A DNA stretch of 64,000 nucleotides from Halosimplex litoreum (GCF_016065055.1 NZ_CP065856.1:1115836-1179835); one strand, 5' to 3'; shown: positions 50,101 to 60,136, numbered from the stretch's first letter. A program made the numbers and translations. The notes: a model not told the origin generated them from the letters alone.

Positions 50101-52157
50101 GCCGACCACCGCCGTTGAGCGGCGTCGATGGCCGTCTCCAGCGGGTTCGTGGTGTCCCAGTCGACGACGCGGACGCCTGCGCGGCGCAGCCGGGAGATCC
50201 GCATCGCCCGCTCGATGGCCGCCAGCCGCTGGCCGGTCGAGGCGCTCGCGGTCACGTCGGGGCTGAGGACCGTGACCGGGAACCCGCGGGCGTGTAGCTG
50301 GCGGACGATGTCGACGGCGTCGTCGTCGGCCAGCGGCGAACAGAGGACGAGCTGGGCGTCGCTGGGGAGCTCTCGGCGGAGCCGACGCTCGGCGAACTCG
50401 CCGTAGAACGTGCCCTCGGGTCGGTTCCCGTCGAAGGCGGGGTGGCGTTCGAGCAGGCTGCGGGCGCGGGCGGCCTGGGTGGCGCCGCCGCGGGGTTCGA
50501 GCCAGCAGCGCTCGGGCGAGAGGGCGGCCAGTCCCACCGAATCGCCGGCGCCGACGAGCGAGGCGACGACCACGTCCGCAGCGGCGATCCCGTGGTCGAC
50601 CGCCGAGGGGGCGTCGACGCGTGGGGCGACGTACGCCTCCGCACGGGCGTCGACGAGGACGACCACCGTCGCGGCGTGTTCCTCGCGGAAGAGGAGGGTC
50701 GCGAACTCCCCCGAGCGGGCGACTCGGTTCCAGTCGATCCGCGAGAGGGGGTCCCCGCGCTGGTACTCCCGTACCGAGTGGAGTTCGACGCCGCTGCCGC
50801 CGGTGTCGGTGACGACGCGGCCCACCCGGCGAGCGGTCTGGGGGTGGACCGGGATCTCCTCGTCGGCGCTCAGGTCGAGCGCGCAGGACAGCACGGTTTC
50901 GCCCTCTCCCCGGACGTGCCGTTCGCGTTCCAGCGCGCCGCTGAAGTCGCGGGCGACGACGTGGACCGAGTCGAAGGGGTGGTCACCTCGCACCGCCTCG
51001 ACGGTGTAGGAGAAGCGCACGGTCTCGCCGGCCCGGAGCGCGGTCGCGAACCGGGGCGAGCCGTCGACGACGCGGACGGCGGGCGGGACGCCGTCGACGA
51101 GGCGCAGGTCCGGCAGGAGGTCGTCGCTCTCGTTGGTGACGCGGACGGTCACGGTGACGGACTCGCCGGGTTCGGGGTCGGTCGCGGAGAGGTCGCGCTC
51201 GACGGCCAGCGCGACGGGCGGGGGCGAGGAGAGGTAGACGTAGCCGGCGGCGCCGACGACGGTCGCGGCGGCGACCATCAGCGACGGCGGAACCGCCGAG
51301 TGGCCCGCCCAGATACCGACGCCGACGGCGAGCAGTCCCAGCCCGGTCAGCCCCGTCCAGCGGTTCGTCCGTCGGTCGACCTGGCGACGCCGTCGGTCGG
51401 TCGTCCGGACCGTCGCGGGACGGGACTCGTCGGTCGTCGCCGCTTCCCAGTCGGCGGCGTCGAGGCCGGGCGCGAGGGCGGCCAGCTCGGCCAGCACGCG
51501 GTCGGTATCGGTCGAGAGCTTCGTCCGGCGGCCGACGAGCGACCGGACCTGGTCGCCCGTCGCGGAGACCGCCGACTCCGCCGAGAGGAATCGTGCGGCG
51601 ACGGGGTCGTCGGTCCACGTCCCCGCGGTGACGGCCTCGCGGGCGTCGGCCTCGGAGATCCGTTCGGCCTGGGCGTAGATCGAGGTCGCCGCGCGCCGGA
51701 GGCGCTCGGTCGCGTCGCGGCGGGCGTCGATCCGCGTCCGGCTCAGCCCGTGGATCGCGCCGGCGAGCGTGTCGTCGAACGCCGACCCGGGGACGGTGAC
51801 GGACTCGCGGTACTCCACGTCGGCCGTCTCGGCCGTCTCGTAGTCGGTGAACAGCCGCCGGACGAGCGCGATCAGCCCCGTCAGTATCGCCGAGACGGAG
51901 AGCCCGGCGACCACGCCGTTCCCGAACGGGAGCGCGGGCACCACGTCGAAGCCGACGACCGCCGCCAGCCCCGCCACGACGACGACCAAACCGAGGGCCG
52001 TCCTGGCCGGGTTGTCGCGCACCGACGGCGCCTGGAAGTCGATATCGCCCGTCACCCCCGTGTCGACGGTCTCCATGGTCCGCCCCATGGCCTGGCCCTG
52101 CTGGAGCCGCTGGTCGGTGACGGTCCCGGGGTCCCGGTCCACGTCGTCGGGACTCAC
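50097..52157 (-). CDS. DUF58 protein fused to an N-terminal membrane region (DUF7269-like)
   Basis: A 686-aa protein. The first 220 residues have two membrane helices (ALGLVVVVAGLAAVVGFDVV; VVAGLSVSAILTGLIALVRR) and a helical soluble part resembling the separate DUF7269 protein of other haloarchaea. Two more helices lie near 265-305. A DUF11-like beta domain (SVTVTVRVTNESDDLLPDLR) follows, and then the DUF58 domain with VREYQRGDPLSRIDWNRVAR (about 470-490), which is its defining motif. DUF58 proteins work with MoxR ATPases. It overlaps both operon neighbours by 4 bp (GTGA). The fusion itself is unusual. Confidence 0.82.
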   Translation of the reverse strand: MSPDDVDRDPGTVTDQRLQQGQAMGRTMETVDTGVTGDIDFQAPSVRDNPARTALGLVVVVAGLAAVVGFDVVPALPFGNGVVAGLSVSAILTGLIALVRRLFTDYETAETADVEYRESVTVPGSAFDDTLAGAIHGLSRTRIDARRDATERLRRAATSIYAQAERISEADAREAVTAGTWTDDPVAARFLSAESAVSATGDQVRSLVGRRTKLSTDTDRVLAELAALAPGLDAADWEAATTDESRPATVRTTDRRRRQVDRRTNRWTGLTGLGLLAVGVGIWAGHSAVPPSLMVAAATVVGAAGYVYLSSPPPVALAVERDLSATDPEPGESVTVTVRVTNESDDLLPDLRLVDGVPPAVRVVDGSPRFATALRAGETVRFSYTVEAVRGDHPFDSVHVVARDFSGALERERHVRGEGETVLSCALDLSADEEIPVHPQTARRVGRVVTDTGGSGVELHSVREYQRGDPLSRIDWNRVARSGEFATLLFREEHAATVVVLVDARAEAYVAPRVDAPSAVDHGIAAADVVVASLVGAGDSVGLAALSPERCWLEPRGGATQAARARSLLERHPAFDGNRPEGTFYGEFAERRLRRELPSDAQLVLCSPLADDDAVDIVRQLHARGFPVTVLSPDVTASASTGQRLAAIERAMRISRLRRAGVRVVDWDTTNPLETAIDAAQRRWSA

Positions 52158-53161
52158 GTCCGATCACCCGACTCGGCGGGCGCGTCGACCTCGCTGCCCG
52201 TGCCGTCGGCCACCGGTGACCCGCCGTCGGACTCGGCGGCCGCCGCCGCGACCGAATCGGCGTCGACGCCCTCGTGCGCCGCCTGGATCGCCCGCAGCGT
52301 CTCGACCGCGTGCCGTTCGTGGTCGGCGGTGACCGGCTCCGAGCCGTAGCGGGCCCGCTCGAAGAGGTCGGTCAGCTCGGCGACGCGGGCCTCGTCCATC
52401 CCGGCGGCGGTCGCGGCGTCGGCGAACTCGCCGGGCGTGCTCGTCGCGGGGTCGGGCACGTCCAGCGCCGTCGTCATCTCGACCCAGGCCTCGTAGACGG
52501 CGTTCTCGGCGTCGCCCTCGTGGTCGTCGATGCGCTCGGCCGCGCGGGCCGCCGCGGCACCCACCGCCTCGCGGTCGGGCGCGTCGGGCTCGGGCGGCGG
52601 CGACGGGTCGACCGACGCGTCGACGCTGGCGCTGGCGTAGTAGATCAGCCCCAGCGCGGCGACCAGCGCGAACCCGACGACACCGAACGTCACCAGCGAG
52701 GGCAGGTCGCGCTCGTTGTCCGCCGCGCTCTCGTCGACGCTTCCCCTGTCACCGCCACCGCCGAGCGGGTCCCCGGTCGCGTTCGGCAGCGCCTGGTCGA
52801 CCGCGGTCCCGTCGAGCGTGCCGGAAAGCAGCAACAGCAGTCCGAACAACCCGACGAACACTACGAGAGCGACGGCGATGCCCAGCGCCCGGTCGTAGCC
52901 CATCAACAGCGCCGACGGGATCGCCAGCGCGACCGCCGCCGCGACGAGGAGCGCCACCCAGTCGCCGGGGAGTCCCGGCGCGTCGGGCGCGCTCTGGTTG
53001 GTCGGCGTCGACTGACCCAGCGGTTCGTCGTCGACCCCGACCGATTCGCCCTCGCCCGAGCCCCGCTGGTTGCTCGACGTGGCCGAGAGCGTCGACGCCG
53101 TCAGCGCCAGTGCGACGACACACAACACCACCACCACGGCGGCGGCCGCTCGGTCTGCCAT
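52154..53161 (-). CDS. DUF4129 domain membrane protein
   Basis: A 335-aa protein with an N-terminal signal-like helix, two further membrane segments (WVALLVAAAVALAIPSALLM; GIAVALVVFVGLFGLLLLLS) and a fourth near residue 165. The C-terminal cytosolic domain (about 205-300) has NAVYEAWVEMTTALDVPDPA, STPGEFADAATAAGMDEARV and LFERARYGSEPVT, the DUF4129 pattern. DUF4129 proteins commonly accompany MoxR-DUF58 systems and some transglutaminase-like proteins. It is the first gene of the operon with 50097 and 49609. Confidence 0.82.
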   Translation of the reverse strand: MADRAAAAVVVVLCVVALALTASTLSATSSNQRGSGEGESVGVDDEPLGQSTPTNQSAPDAPGLPGDWVALLVAAAVALAIPSALLMGYDRALGIAVALVVFVGLFGLLLLLSGTLDGTAVDQALPNATGDPLGGGGDRGSVDESAADNERDLPSLVTFGVVGFALVAALGLIYYASASVDASVDPSPPPEPDAPDREAVGAAAARAAERIDDHEGDAENAVYEAWVEMTTALDVPDPATSTPGEFADAATAAGMDEARVAELTDLFERARYGSEPVTADHERHAVETLRAIQAAHEGVDADSVAAAAAESDGGSPVADGTGSEVDAPAESGDRT

Positions 53162-53250
53162 GACCTGACCAAACAGTCAGGAGGAACTTAAGGCTCCCGT
53201 CACGTCGATCGACCGACAACGGTCGGTCACTTCGGTTCGGTTACCGTCGG

Positions 53251-54888
53251 TCACGCCCGGTCTGCGGAGCCGTCGTCCGCGGAGCTGTCGTCCGTCGAGT
53301 CGGTATCCGCCGAGTCGTCGTCCGCCGGGATCGCCGGCTCCCCGTGACCGCCGCCGCCGGGCGTCTCGACCGTGACGGTCGTCCCGGCCGCCACCTCCCG
53401 GGTGACCTTCGCCGGGACGCGCTCGCCGTCGATCCGGTTGATTCCCGGCCGACCGTCCGCGCCACCAGCGGTCCCCCGCGGGGCGCGTCGACGCCGTTCG
53501 GTCAACAGCGAGACGGTCGCGTCGGTCTCGACCCGCACCTCTCGGACGAGACCGTCGCCGCCGCGGTATCGACCGTCACCGCCGCTGCCCTCGCGGAGCG
53601 CGTAGCGCTCGACCCGCAGCGGATACGCCGCTTCGAGCGCCTCGACCGGCGTGTTCAGCGTGTTCGTCATCCCGACCTGCACCCCCGAGAGCCCGTCGCT
53701 GTCCGGATTCGCACCGGCGCCGCCGCCGACGGTCTCGTAGTAGGCGAACTCGGCGTCGCCGACGACGAGGTTGTTCATCGTCCCCTGTCCCCCCGCAGGG
53801 ACTCGACCGGGCGCCGCCTCGGCCAGCGCCGCGAAGACGACGTCGGTCACCCGCTGGCTCGTCTCCACGTTCCCGCCGACGACCGCCGCCGGCGGCTCGG
53901 GGTTCAACAGCGATCCCATCGGCGCGCCGACCGTGACCGGGTCGTAACACCCCTGGTTCGGCGGTATCTCGGGGTCAGTAATACACCTGATCACGAAGTA
54001 TACAGCACTCTTGGCGACGGTCAGCGGGGCGTTGACGTTGCCGTCGGCCTGGTCCGCGGTGCCGGCGAAGTCCACGTCGACGGTCGCGCCGTCGAGGGTG
54101 ACCGCGACCTCGATCGGAACGTCTTCGTCGGTGACGCCGTCTCCCTCGAGGGCGTCCGTCGCGCGGTAGGTCCCGTCGGGTAGCTCGCGGAGTTCGGCTT
54201 CGACGCGTTCGCGGGAGTAGTCGATCACGGCGTCGAACGCCGCGAGCAGGCGGTCGCCGTGGGCGGCGAGCAGGTCGCCGATCCGCTCGTCGGCGCGGTC
54301 GTTGGCGGCGATCTGCGCCCGCAGGTCCGCCCGGCGTTCGGCGGGGTCGCGGACGTTCGCGAGGACGAGCGACTCGATCTCGTCGTCGACCTCCCCGTCC
54401 GCGACCAGCCGGACCGGCGGGATTCGCAGCCCCTCCTGGTGGATGTCCCGAGCGCCGGCTGGCATGCTCCCCGGCGCCATCCCGCCCACGTCGGCGTGGT
54501 GCGCCCGCGAGACCGCGTAGCCGAGGATATCGTCGTCTCGTTCGTCGACGAGCGCGTCCGTCTCGGGCGCGATCGGCGAGACCAGCGTCACGTCCGGGAG
54601 GTGGGTCCCGCCTTCGAAGGGGTCGTTCAGCGCGAACACGTCGCCCGGTTCGGGGTCGCAGTCGAGCACCGCGTCGACCGCTTCTGGCATCGCACCCAGG
54701 TGGACCGGTATGTGTTCGGCCTGGGCGACCAGCCGCCCCTCGGCGTCGAAGATCGCCGTCGAGCAGTCCCGCCGCTCGGTGATGTTCGGCGAGTAGGCGC
54801 CGCGGATCAGCACCTGGCCCATCTCCTCGGCGACGCTTTCGAGTTGATTTCTGAGTATTTCGAGTTCGACCGGGTCGAGGGCTACCAT
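53251..54888 (-). CDS. hyuB: Hydantoinase B / 5-oxoprolinase family subunit
   Basis: A 545-aa enzyme subunit. [20 protein letters not shown] opens the protein, as in HyuB proteins; [20 protein letters not shown] and [20 protein letters not shown] are further family blocks. A glycine-rich end region ([11 protein letters not shown]) precedes an acidic tail. HyuA/HyuB complexes hydrolyse hydantoins, 5-oxoproline or related amides with ATP; which one cannot be told. It lies downstream of hyuA on the same strand but is separated from it by 352 bp holding a dispersed repeat. Confidence 0.88.
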   Translation of the reverse strand: MVALDPVELEILRNQLESVAEEMGQVLIRGAYSPNITERRDCSTAIFDAEGRLVAQAEHIPVHLGAMPEAVDAVLDCDPEPGDVFALNDPFEGGTHLPDVTLVSPIAPETDALVDERDDDILGYAVSRAHHADVGGMAPGSMPAGARDIHQEGLRIPPVRLVADGEVDDEIESLVLANVRDPAERRADLRAQIAANDRADERIGDLLAAHGDRLLAAFDAVIDYSRERVEAELRELPDGTYRATDALEGDGVTDEDVPIEVAVTLDGATVDVDFAGTADQADGNVNAPLTVAKSAVYFVIRCITDPEIPPNQGCYDPVTVGAPMGSLLNPEPPAAVVGGNVETSQRVTDVVFAALAEAAPGRVPAGGQGTMNNLVVGDAEFAYYETVGGGAGANPDSDGLSGVQVGMTNTLNTPVEALEAAYPLRVERYALREGSGGDGRYRGGDGLVREVRVETDATVSLLTERRRRAPRGTAGGADGRPGINRIDGERVPAKVTREVAAGTTVTVETPGGGGHGEPAIPADDDSADTDSTDDSSADDGSADRA

Positions 54889-55240
54889 CGGTCGTCACCT
54901 CCGTCGGCGTTGCGTCGGTTGGTGTCGTGGGCGGCTGCGAGCGGGCCGACGGGAACGAGTGTCGAAAGCCCCCGCTCGCTCCGGTCCCGGGACTCGCTGC
55001 GCGCCTCGGTCGCTCGCTTCGCTCGCTCCCTGCGGTGCTTACGTCGTCCGGGTTCCCGGAGCGAGCGGCCCCTTTCAGTCCGCCCGGACCGACCGCACAG
55101 CACCGCAGACGGCCACGCGCCTCCCCAACCGATTGCGCTTCTCGACTTGCGGTCTGCGATGCTCATCCCTCGCACGGCTACGTCGCGCGCACGAGAGCGC
55201 GCTCCAGCGCGCGCCACGCGGCTGGTCACTCCGTCGCGAC
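54889..55240. other. 352-bp spacer between hyuA and hyuB
   Basis: It contains the dispersed repeat at 55070-55179, flanked by short inverted GC-rich segments (for example GAGCGCGCTCCAGCGCGCGC near 55195). There is no gene. The interruption of an otherwise usually adjacent gene pair is worth noting. Confidence 0.6.
55070..55179. repeat. Dispersed intergenic repeat, copy 2
   Basis: This matches 1851-1969 in order and spacing of the blocks CCCTTTCAG, CGCACAGCACCGCAGACGGC, CCTCCCCAACCGATTGCGCT and TGCTCATCCCTCGCACGGCT. The left flank also shares a CGAGCG-rich stretch. No coding potential is convincing. Confidence 0.8.
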
Positions 55241-57280
55241 TCATTCCTCACCCGCCTCCAGCACGAGCGTGCCCTGCTCGTCGGCGCGGGCGGTCCACTG
55301 CGGCGGGAGGACGACCGTGCTCTCACCCCCGGCGAAGACGGCCGGGCCGTCGACGGTCACGTCGAGCGGGACGCGAGCGCGGTCGTACACCGGTGCGCGG
55401 TAGAACCCCGACTCGAAGAAGACGTCCCGCTTGCCGACCAGCGGGTCGCCCTCGGGGTCGGCGGACAGTTCTGGCGGGTCGCCGGGGACCGTCGCGGTGA
55501 CCCGACAGGTGATCAGGTCGACCGGTTCGTCCATGCGGTAGCCCCGGGCGCGCTCGTGGGTGTCGTGGAAACGCTCGCGTACGGTCTCGGGATCGAACGG
55601 GTCGGGGACGCCGACGGCGAGTTCGAAACTCTGGCCCGCGTAGCGGCACTCGGCCTCGCGCTCGACCGTCGCCGCCCCGGGATCGGCCGTCTCGGCGAGG
55701 GCGTCGTCGGCCAGTTCGTCGAAGACGGACTCGACCGCCCCGGCGTCGGTCTCGGCGAGGCCGGTGCGGTAGGTCCGGGTCGCGTCGTGGCGTTCGTCGG
55801 CGGCCAGCAGCCCCAGTGCCGAGAGGACGCCGTTACCGGGCGGGACGAGCACCGTCTCGATCCCCAGCCGGTCGGCCAGCGTCGCGGCGTGCATCGGCCC
55901 GGCACCGCCGAACGCCGCGAGGGCGAACGCTCGGGGGTCGTGCCCTCGCTCGACGGTCACGCCGCGGATCGCCCGCGCCATCGTGGCGTTGGCCACCCGG
56001 TAGACGCCCTGTGCGGCGTCGACGACCGTGTCCAGGCCGGCCGCGTCCGCGAGGGCCTCCATCACCGCTTCGGCGCGGTCGGCATCGAGTTCGAGCCCCT
56101 CGCCGAGCGTCGTGTCGGCACCGAGATACCCCAGCACGACCGCCGCGTCGGTGACCGTGGGTTCGTCGCCGCCCGTCCCGTAGCAGGCCGGGCCGGGCTC
56201 GGCGCCCGCGGATTCCGGTCCCACCCGAAGCGCACCCCCCTCGTCGACGCGGGCGATCGAGCCGCCGCCCGCGCCGACGGTGTGGACGTCGACCATCGGC
56301 ACACCGACGGGGTGACCCGCGATCTCGGCGTCGGTCGTCCGTTCGGCGCTCCCGTCGCGAACGAGGCTCACGTCCGAGGAGGTGCCGCCCATGTCGAACG
56401 TCACGAGCCCGGTATCGTCCGCCCGTTCGAACCGCCCGGCGCCGACGACGCCCGCCGCCGGCCCCGACAGCAGCGTCGTGACCGCGCGCTCGCGCACCGT
56501 CCCGGCGTCGGCGATCCCGCCGTTGGACTGCATGACTCGCGGAGCCGGGATCCCCAGGTCCGCCGCCCGCTCGGTCAGTCGGGCGAGGTAGTCGTCGACC
56601 ACGGGCGTCACGTACGCGTCGGCGACGGTCGTCGCCGTTCGCTCGTACTCGCGGAACTCGGCGAGCACCTCGTGGCTCGTCGACACCGGAACGGACAGTT
56701 CCTCCCGGAGAACCTCGGCCGCCCGCCGCTCGTCGTCCGGATGGGCGTAGGCGTGCAGGAACGAGACGGCGACGCTCTCGCAATGTCCGTCGAGAGAATC
56801 GGCGATCTCGCGGACTTCCTCGGGGTCGACCGGTGTCTCGATCCCCGCGGTAGTGGCGCGCTCGGTCACCTCGAACCGGCGCTCGGCCGGGACGAGCGGG
56901 GCGGGCTTGCGCGCCGAGAGGTCGTAGAGGTCCGGGCGGTCCTGACGACCGATCGCGACGGTATCGGCAAATCCTTCGGTCGCGACCAGCGCCGTCTCGG
57001 CGCCGTCCCCTTCGAGGACGGCGTTGACGGCGGCGGTCGTGGCGTGGCGAAACCCGACGACCGCGTCCGGGTCGACACCGGCAGCGTCGCAGGCCGCCTC
57101 GATCCCGTCGAGCACCCCGCGGGACTGGTCGTCGGTCGTCGGGACCTTCGCGGTCGTCAGGTCGCCGTCGACCACCACCGCCACGTCGGTGAAGGTGCCG
57201 CCCACGTCGACGCCCAGGCGAGCAGCAGTGGCGTGGCGTGCGTCGGCGGCGTCGCGGGCGGCGTCGTCGGCTGCGTCCAT
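55241..57280 (-). CDS. hyuA: Hydantoinase A / 5-oxoprolinase family subunit
   Basis: A 679-aa ATP-dependent subunit. LGVDVGGTFTDVAVVVDG (about residues 22-39) is the sugar-kinase/Hsp70-like phosphate-binding loop. DTGLVTFDMGGTSSDVSLVR (about 290-310) is the second nucleotide motif, and the adjacent GGGSIARVDEGGALRVGPES and GAEPGPACYG are typical of the family. It acts with HyuB. ATG 57280 is chosen because it places the phosphate loop near the N-terminus as in homologues; the frame is open further upstream without family resemblance. Confidence 0.88.
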   Translation of the reverse strand: MDAADDAARDAADARHATAARLGVDVGGTFTDVAVVVDGDLTTAKVPTTDDQSRGVLDGIEAACDAAGVDPDAVVGFRHATTAAVNAVLEGDGAETALVATEGFADTVAIGRQDRPDLYDLSARKPAPLVPAERRFEVTERATTAGIETPVDPEEVREIADSLDGHCESVAVSFLHAYAHPDDERRAAEVLREELSVPVSTSHEVLAEFREYERTATTVADAYVTPVVDDYLARLTERAADLGIPAPRVMQSNGGIADAGTVRERAVTTLLSGPAAGVVGAGRFERADDTGLVTFDMGGTSSDVSLVRDGSAERTTDAEIAGHPVGVPMVDVHTVGAGGGSIARVDEGGALRVGPESAGAEPGPACYGTGGDEPTVTDAAVVLGYLGADTTLGEGLELDADRAEAVMEALADAAGLDTVVDAAQGVYRVANATMARAIRGVTVERGHDPRAFALAAFGGAGPMHAATLADRLGIETVLVPPGNGVLSALGLLAADERHDATRTYRTGLAETDAGAVESVFDELADDALAETADPGAATVEREAECRYAGQSFELAVGVPDPFDPETVRERFHDTHERARGYRMDEPVDLITCRVTATVPGDPPELSADPEGDPLVGKRDVFFESGFYRAPVYDRARVPLDVTVDGPAVFAGGESTVVLPPQWTARADEQGTLVLEAGEE

Positions 57281-57423
57281 ACCGACTCCAGCGGCGGCGC
57301 GCCGATAAGCCTGCCCCGTCCGGGCGGGTCGTGGACGCGCGTCCACCGGTCCCGCCGTCGAACCGTGGGTCCCCGGGAGGAGCCGTGCGTAGGTTTTTGC
57401 GGGTCGACTCCTCAGTGGGGAGC

Positions 57424-58446
57424 GTGCATCGACGTACCGTCGTCGTCGCGCTGCTGGTCGTCCTCGCCGGCTGCAACGCCTTCGGTGGCGCGAGCGGGAC
57501 GGACCGTTCCGAGGCGGCGACGCTGACCCCCGTCGAGGTCCCGACCGCCGAGTCGCTGCGGACGGCGACGCCGACGCCGACGGAGTGTCTCGCCCCACGG
57601 GTCGCGGCCGACGACCGGACGCCCGCGCCGACGCCGGCCACGCCGGTCCCGCTCGCGACGACCGACGGGGCCGTGGCCGGCGGCGACATCGTCGCCGGCC
57701 ACGGGGCGGCGCTGGACGATCTCAGTTTCTCCCTCCGGATGGACGGGACGCGGGTGCGAGCCATGCCGGGCGCCAGCGCGTTCACCTACGAGGGAGTCAC
57801 GCTGGGCTTCCGGTCGGTTCGCGTGTTCGCCGTCGCCGGGACGATCTACCGGCTCCGACAGGTCGAGGACGGCGTCGCCGTCGCCCAGCAGGCCTACGAC
57901 CCCGACTCGCCCGAGTCGGCCTGGTACCGCGACGCCCTGACCGGCGAGAACTGGCTCGACGAGCGGATCGGCGACTACAACTACACCCAGGTCGGCACGC
58001 GCACCTGGAACGGCACCGAGGTGCGCGTCTTCGAGGAGGCTCGCGACATCGAGGTCCTCGTCGGGTCGGGCGAGGCGCTGACCGTCGAGTCGACGGTGCT
58101 GGTCGACCGTCGGGGGGTCGTCCGCCACGTCCGACAGGTCCGGACGCTCCAGCGCGACACCATCGACGGCATCGTCAACACTACAGAAGTCGAGACGTTC
58201 ACCGTCGGCGAAGTCGGCACCGTCACCGTCGGCCGGCCCGACGCGTTCTGCGTCCCCGGCTCCGAGGCGGTCACCGTCACGACCCCGGCACCGACCGCGA
58301 CCGACACCGCCGTCGACCGAGCACCGACCGGCACTACCACGACACCGACCCCCGTCGGCACCGAGTCCGCGCCGTCGGCGGTCGGCTCGGCCGCCGCCGG
58401 ACCGTCGACCCGCTCGCCCACCGTCGCGGCGTCGAGGCCCGGCTAG
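57424..58446 (+). CDS. Secreted lipoprotein with Thr/Pro-rich ends
   Basis: A 340-aa protein from GTG 57424 (a GTG three codons upstream at 57415 is also possible). The start VHRRTVVVALLVVLAGCNAF has a signal helix with lipobox AGC. The extracellular domain (about residues 80-270) is beta-rich with NYTQVGTRTWNGTEVRVFEE, and resembles the general plan of haloarchaeal surface lipoproteins of unknown function. The C-terminal 70 residues are Thr/Pro/Ala-rich. It converges on the phosphoesterase gene, 14 bp away. Confidence 0.7.
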   Translation: MHRRTVVVALLVVLAGCNAFGGASGTDRSEAATLTPVEVPTAESLRTATPTPTECLAPRVAADDRTPAPTPATPVPLATTDGAVAGGDIVAGHGAALDDLSFSLRMDGTRVRAMPGASAFTYEGVTLGFRSVRVFAVAGTIYRLRQVEDGVAVAQQAYDPDSPESAWYRDALTGENWLDERIGDYNYTQVGTRTWNGTEVRVFEEARDIEVLVGSGEALTVESTVLVDRRGVVRHVRQVRTLQRDTIDGIVNTTEVETFTVGEVGTVTVGRPDAFCVPGSEAVTVTTPAPTATDTAVDRAPTGTTTTPTPVGTESAPSAVGSAAAGPSTRSPTVAASRPG

Positions 58447-58460
58447 TGCCCGCGAGTCGC

Positions 58461-59795
58461 TCACTTCCCGGGGGGTTCGGTCGGCTCCTCCTCCGGCGGG
58501 AGTGACGAGACGGGGGCGTCGACGACGGTCGTCTCGGGGATCCGCGCCTCCGGCTCCGGCGGCCTGGTGAGCAGTCGCTGGAGGAGCGTCTCGTCGTCCG
58601 GGTCCGGCTTGTCGACCACCTCGTAGTCGACGCGAACGCCGCCGTCGTCGGTCGCGGTGAGCCGGAAGTAGTTGAGTCGATAGGACGCGTAGTACACCGG
58701 CGGGAGGAGCCCGATTCGGGGGTCGACGCGATGCAGGCGTTTGAGCCACGTCCCGGTGTTGATCACGAGCCGGTCGCCCACGTCGGTCGCCGACGGACGG
58801 TGGGTGTGACCGTAGACGTAGACGGCGACGGCCGGGTCGGCCCGAAAGACCGCCCGCGCCCGGTCGAGGTACTTCTCGACGGGGTCCTCGTCGTTTCCCT
58901 CGTGGACGAGCCCGAACCGCCGGAGCGTCTTGCGCACGTCCCTGAAGAAGACGTACAGCGGGACCGCGATCACGGCCAGCAAGCCGATGAGGACCAGATT
59001 CGCCGTCAGCACGACGTCGACCAGATATCCCACCGGACCGAACAGCGCGAGGGCGTCCTGCACGAGGGCCATCGGGAACGACCAGACCCCGGTCGCGTCG
59101 AGAGCGACGACCCCGACGTACCACAACGCCGCGTTGAACAGGGCCAGGAAGGGGACGACCGCGAACCGCAGCCAGGCGCTCATCTCCCGGTAGAAGTAGT
59201 TCGAGGCGATCCAGTCGGGGATCTGCGTCATCGGCGTCACCGCCTGGATGTCCCTGAGCCAGTTGTACGTGCCCCGACCCGAGAGCCGGCCGGCTCGGCT
59301 CGTGATCTGGCGGTTGACGAAGTAGCCCGGCGGGTTCGCGTAGGGGTTCCCGAAGTCGGGGATCCGGTTGTTCGGGTCCTGTTGCATCCCGTGTTCGACG
59401 TGGACGACCGCGTCGCCCAGCTCGCGGGTGAGCGACACCGACTGGTCGAGCGTGACGTTGTACTCGGCGAGCCCGTCGACGTACTCGTCGTGAGCGGCGA
59501 GTTCGTAGTCGTGGTTGCCCGGGATGAGCGTGATCGGGACTCGCTCGCCGGTCGCTCGCAACTGCGCGAACAGCTCCGGGTAGTCGGCGACCAGCGCGTC
59601 GAGCTTCGCCGGGCCCTCGACCTCGGTGAACTCCCACAGCCCGAACGCGTCGCCGTTGATCAACAGCTCCGCGTCCTCCTCGCCGTCTTCCAGGTCTTGG
59701 AGAAAGTCGATCAGCTCCTCGTGGAATTCGACGTGTCGCAACTGCTCGTCGCCGCCGATGTGGAGGTCACTGATCAGATAGTACGTGTCGGTCAT
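58461..59795 (-). CDS. Calcineurin-like phosphoesterase with membrane segments inside the catalytic domain
   Basis: A 444-aa protein starting MTDTYYLISDLHIGG. Metallophosphoesterase motifs are DLH (Asp10, His12), NGD (48-50), GNHD (93-96), HVEHG (132-136) and GHTH (329-332). Between the fourth and fifth motifs two or three membrane helices are inserted (about residues 209-230 and 255-285: FAVVPFLALFNAALWYVGVV; LVDVVLTANLVLIGLLAVIA). The enzyme is therefore membrane-bound, with its active site built from segments on either side of the insertion. The substrate is unknown, possibly a lipid-linked or nucleotide phosphate. Confidence 0.82.
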   Translation of the reverse strand: MTDTYYLISDLHIGGDEQLRHVEFHEELIDFLQDLEDGEEDAELLINGDAFGLWEFTEVEGPAKLDALVADYPELFAQLRATGERVPITLIPGNHDYELAAHDEYVDGLAEYNVTLDQSVSLTRELGDAVVHVEHGMQQDPNNRIPDFGNPYANPPGYFVNRQITSRAGRLSGRGTYNWLRDIQAVTPMTQIPDWIASNYFYREMSAWLRFAVVPFLALFNAALWYVGVVALDATGVWSFPMALVQDALALFGPVGYLVDVVLTANLVLIGLLAVIAVPLYVFFRDVRKTLRRFGLVHEGNDEDPVEKYLDRARAVFRADPAVAVYVYGHTHRPSATDVGDRLVINTGTWLKRLHRVDPRIGLLPPVYYASYRLNYFRLTATDDGGVRVDYEVVDKPDPDDETLLQRLLTRPPEPEARIPETTVVDAPVSSLPPEEEPTEPPGK

Positions 59796-60136
59796 CCGAC
59801 TCCGTCCCCCCGGTGGACCGCCGACTCGATCCCGGCCGCGACGGACGGCCGGGCAACCGCGGGGCTCGCGAGCGGCGACGAAACCCGTGCCATCTCGTCT
59901 CGGAGCGAGGGGCGAGGCGGACAAGTCGGTTGTTTCCACTTGGAACCGGCTCTGTGGCCAGCCGCCGAGGCGCCGTCGCGTCCCGCCGCCGGACGGGCGC
60001 CGTGGCTCCGGTAAGCTCCCCGTTCCCCGGTAGCCGTACGCAACCGCTCCCGACGGTGTGCGGATTGGCCACAATATCAAAACAATATCACGAATACGGT
60101 TATGCCGGGGGTCGACGTAGCTCCGATCGAGAGACA
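59796..60136. other. 341-bp divergent intergenic region
   Basis: It lies between the phosphoesterase and HdeD-like genes. An AT-rich stretch (about 60070-60100: CACAATATCAAAACAATATC and following) stands out and probably holds the HdeD-gene promoter. I see no gene. Confidence 0.55.

Noticed and set aside
49247-50266. Plus-strand open frame across the DUF58 operon end.
   Set aside because: Runs antisense to three genes with clear membrane or domain features and has no recognisable content.
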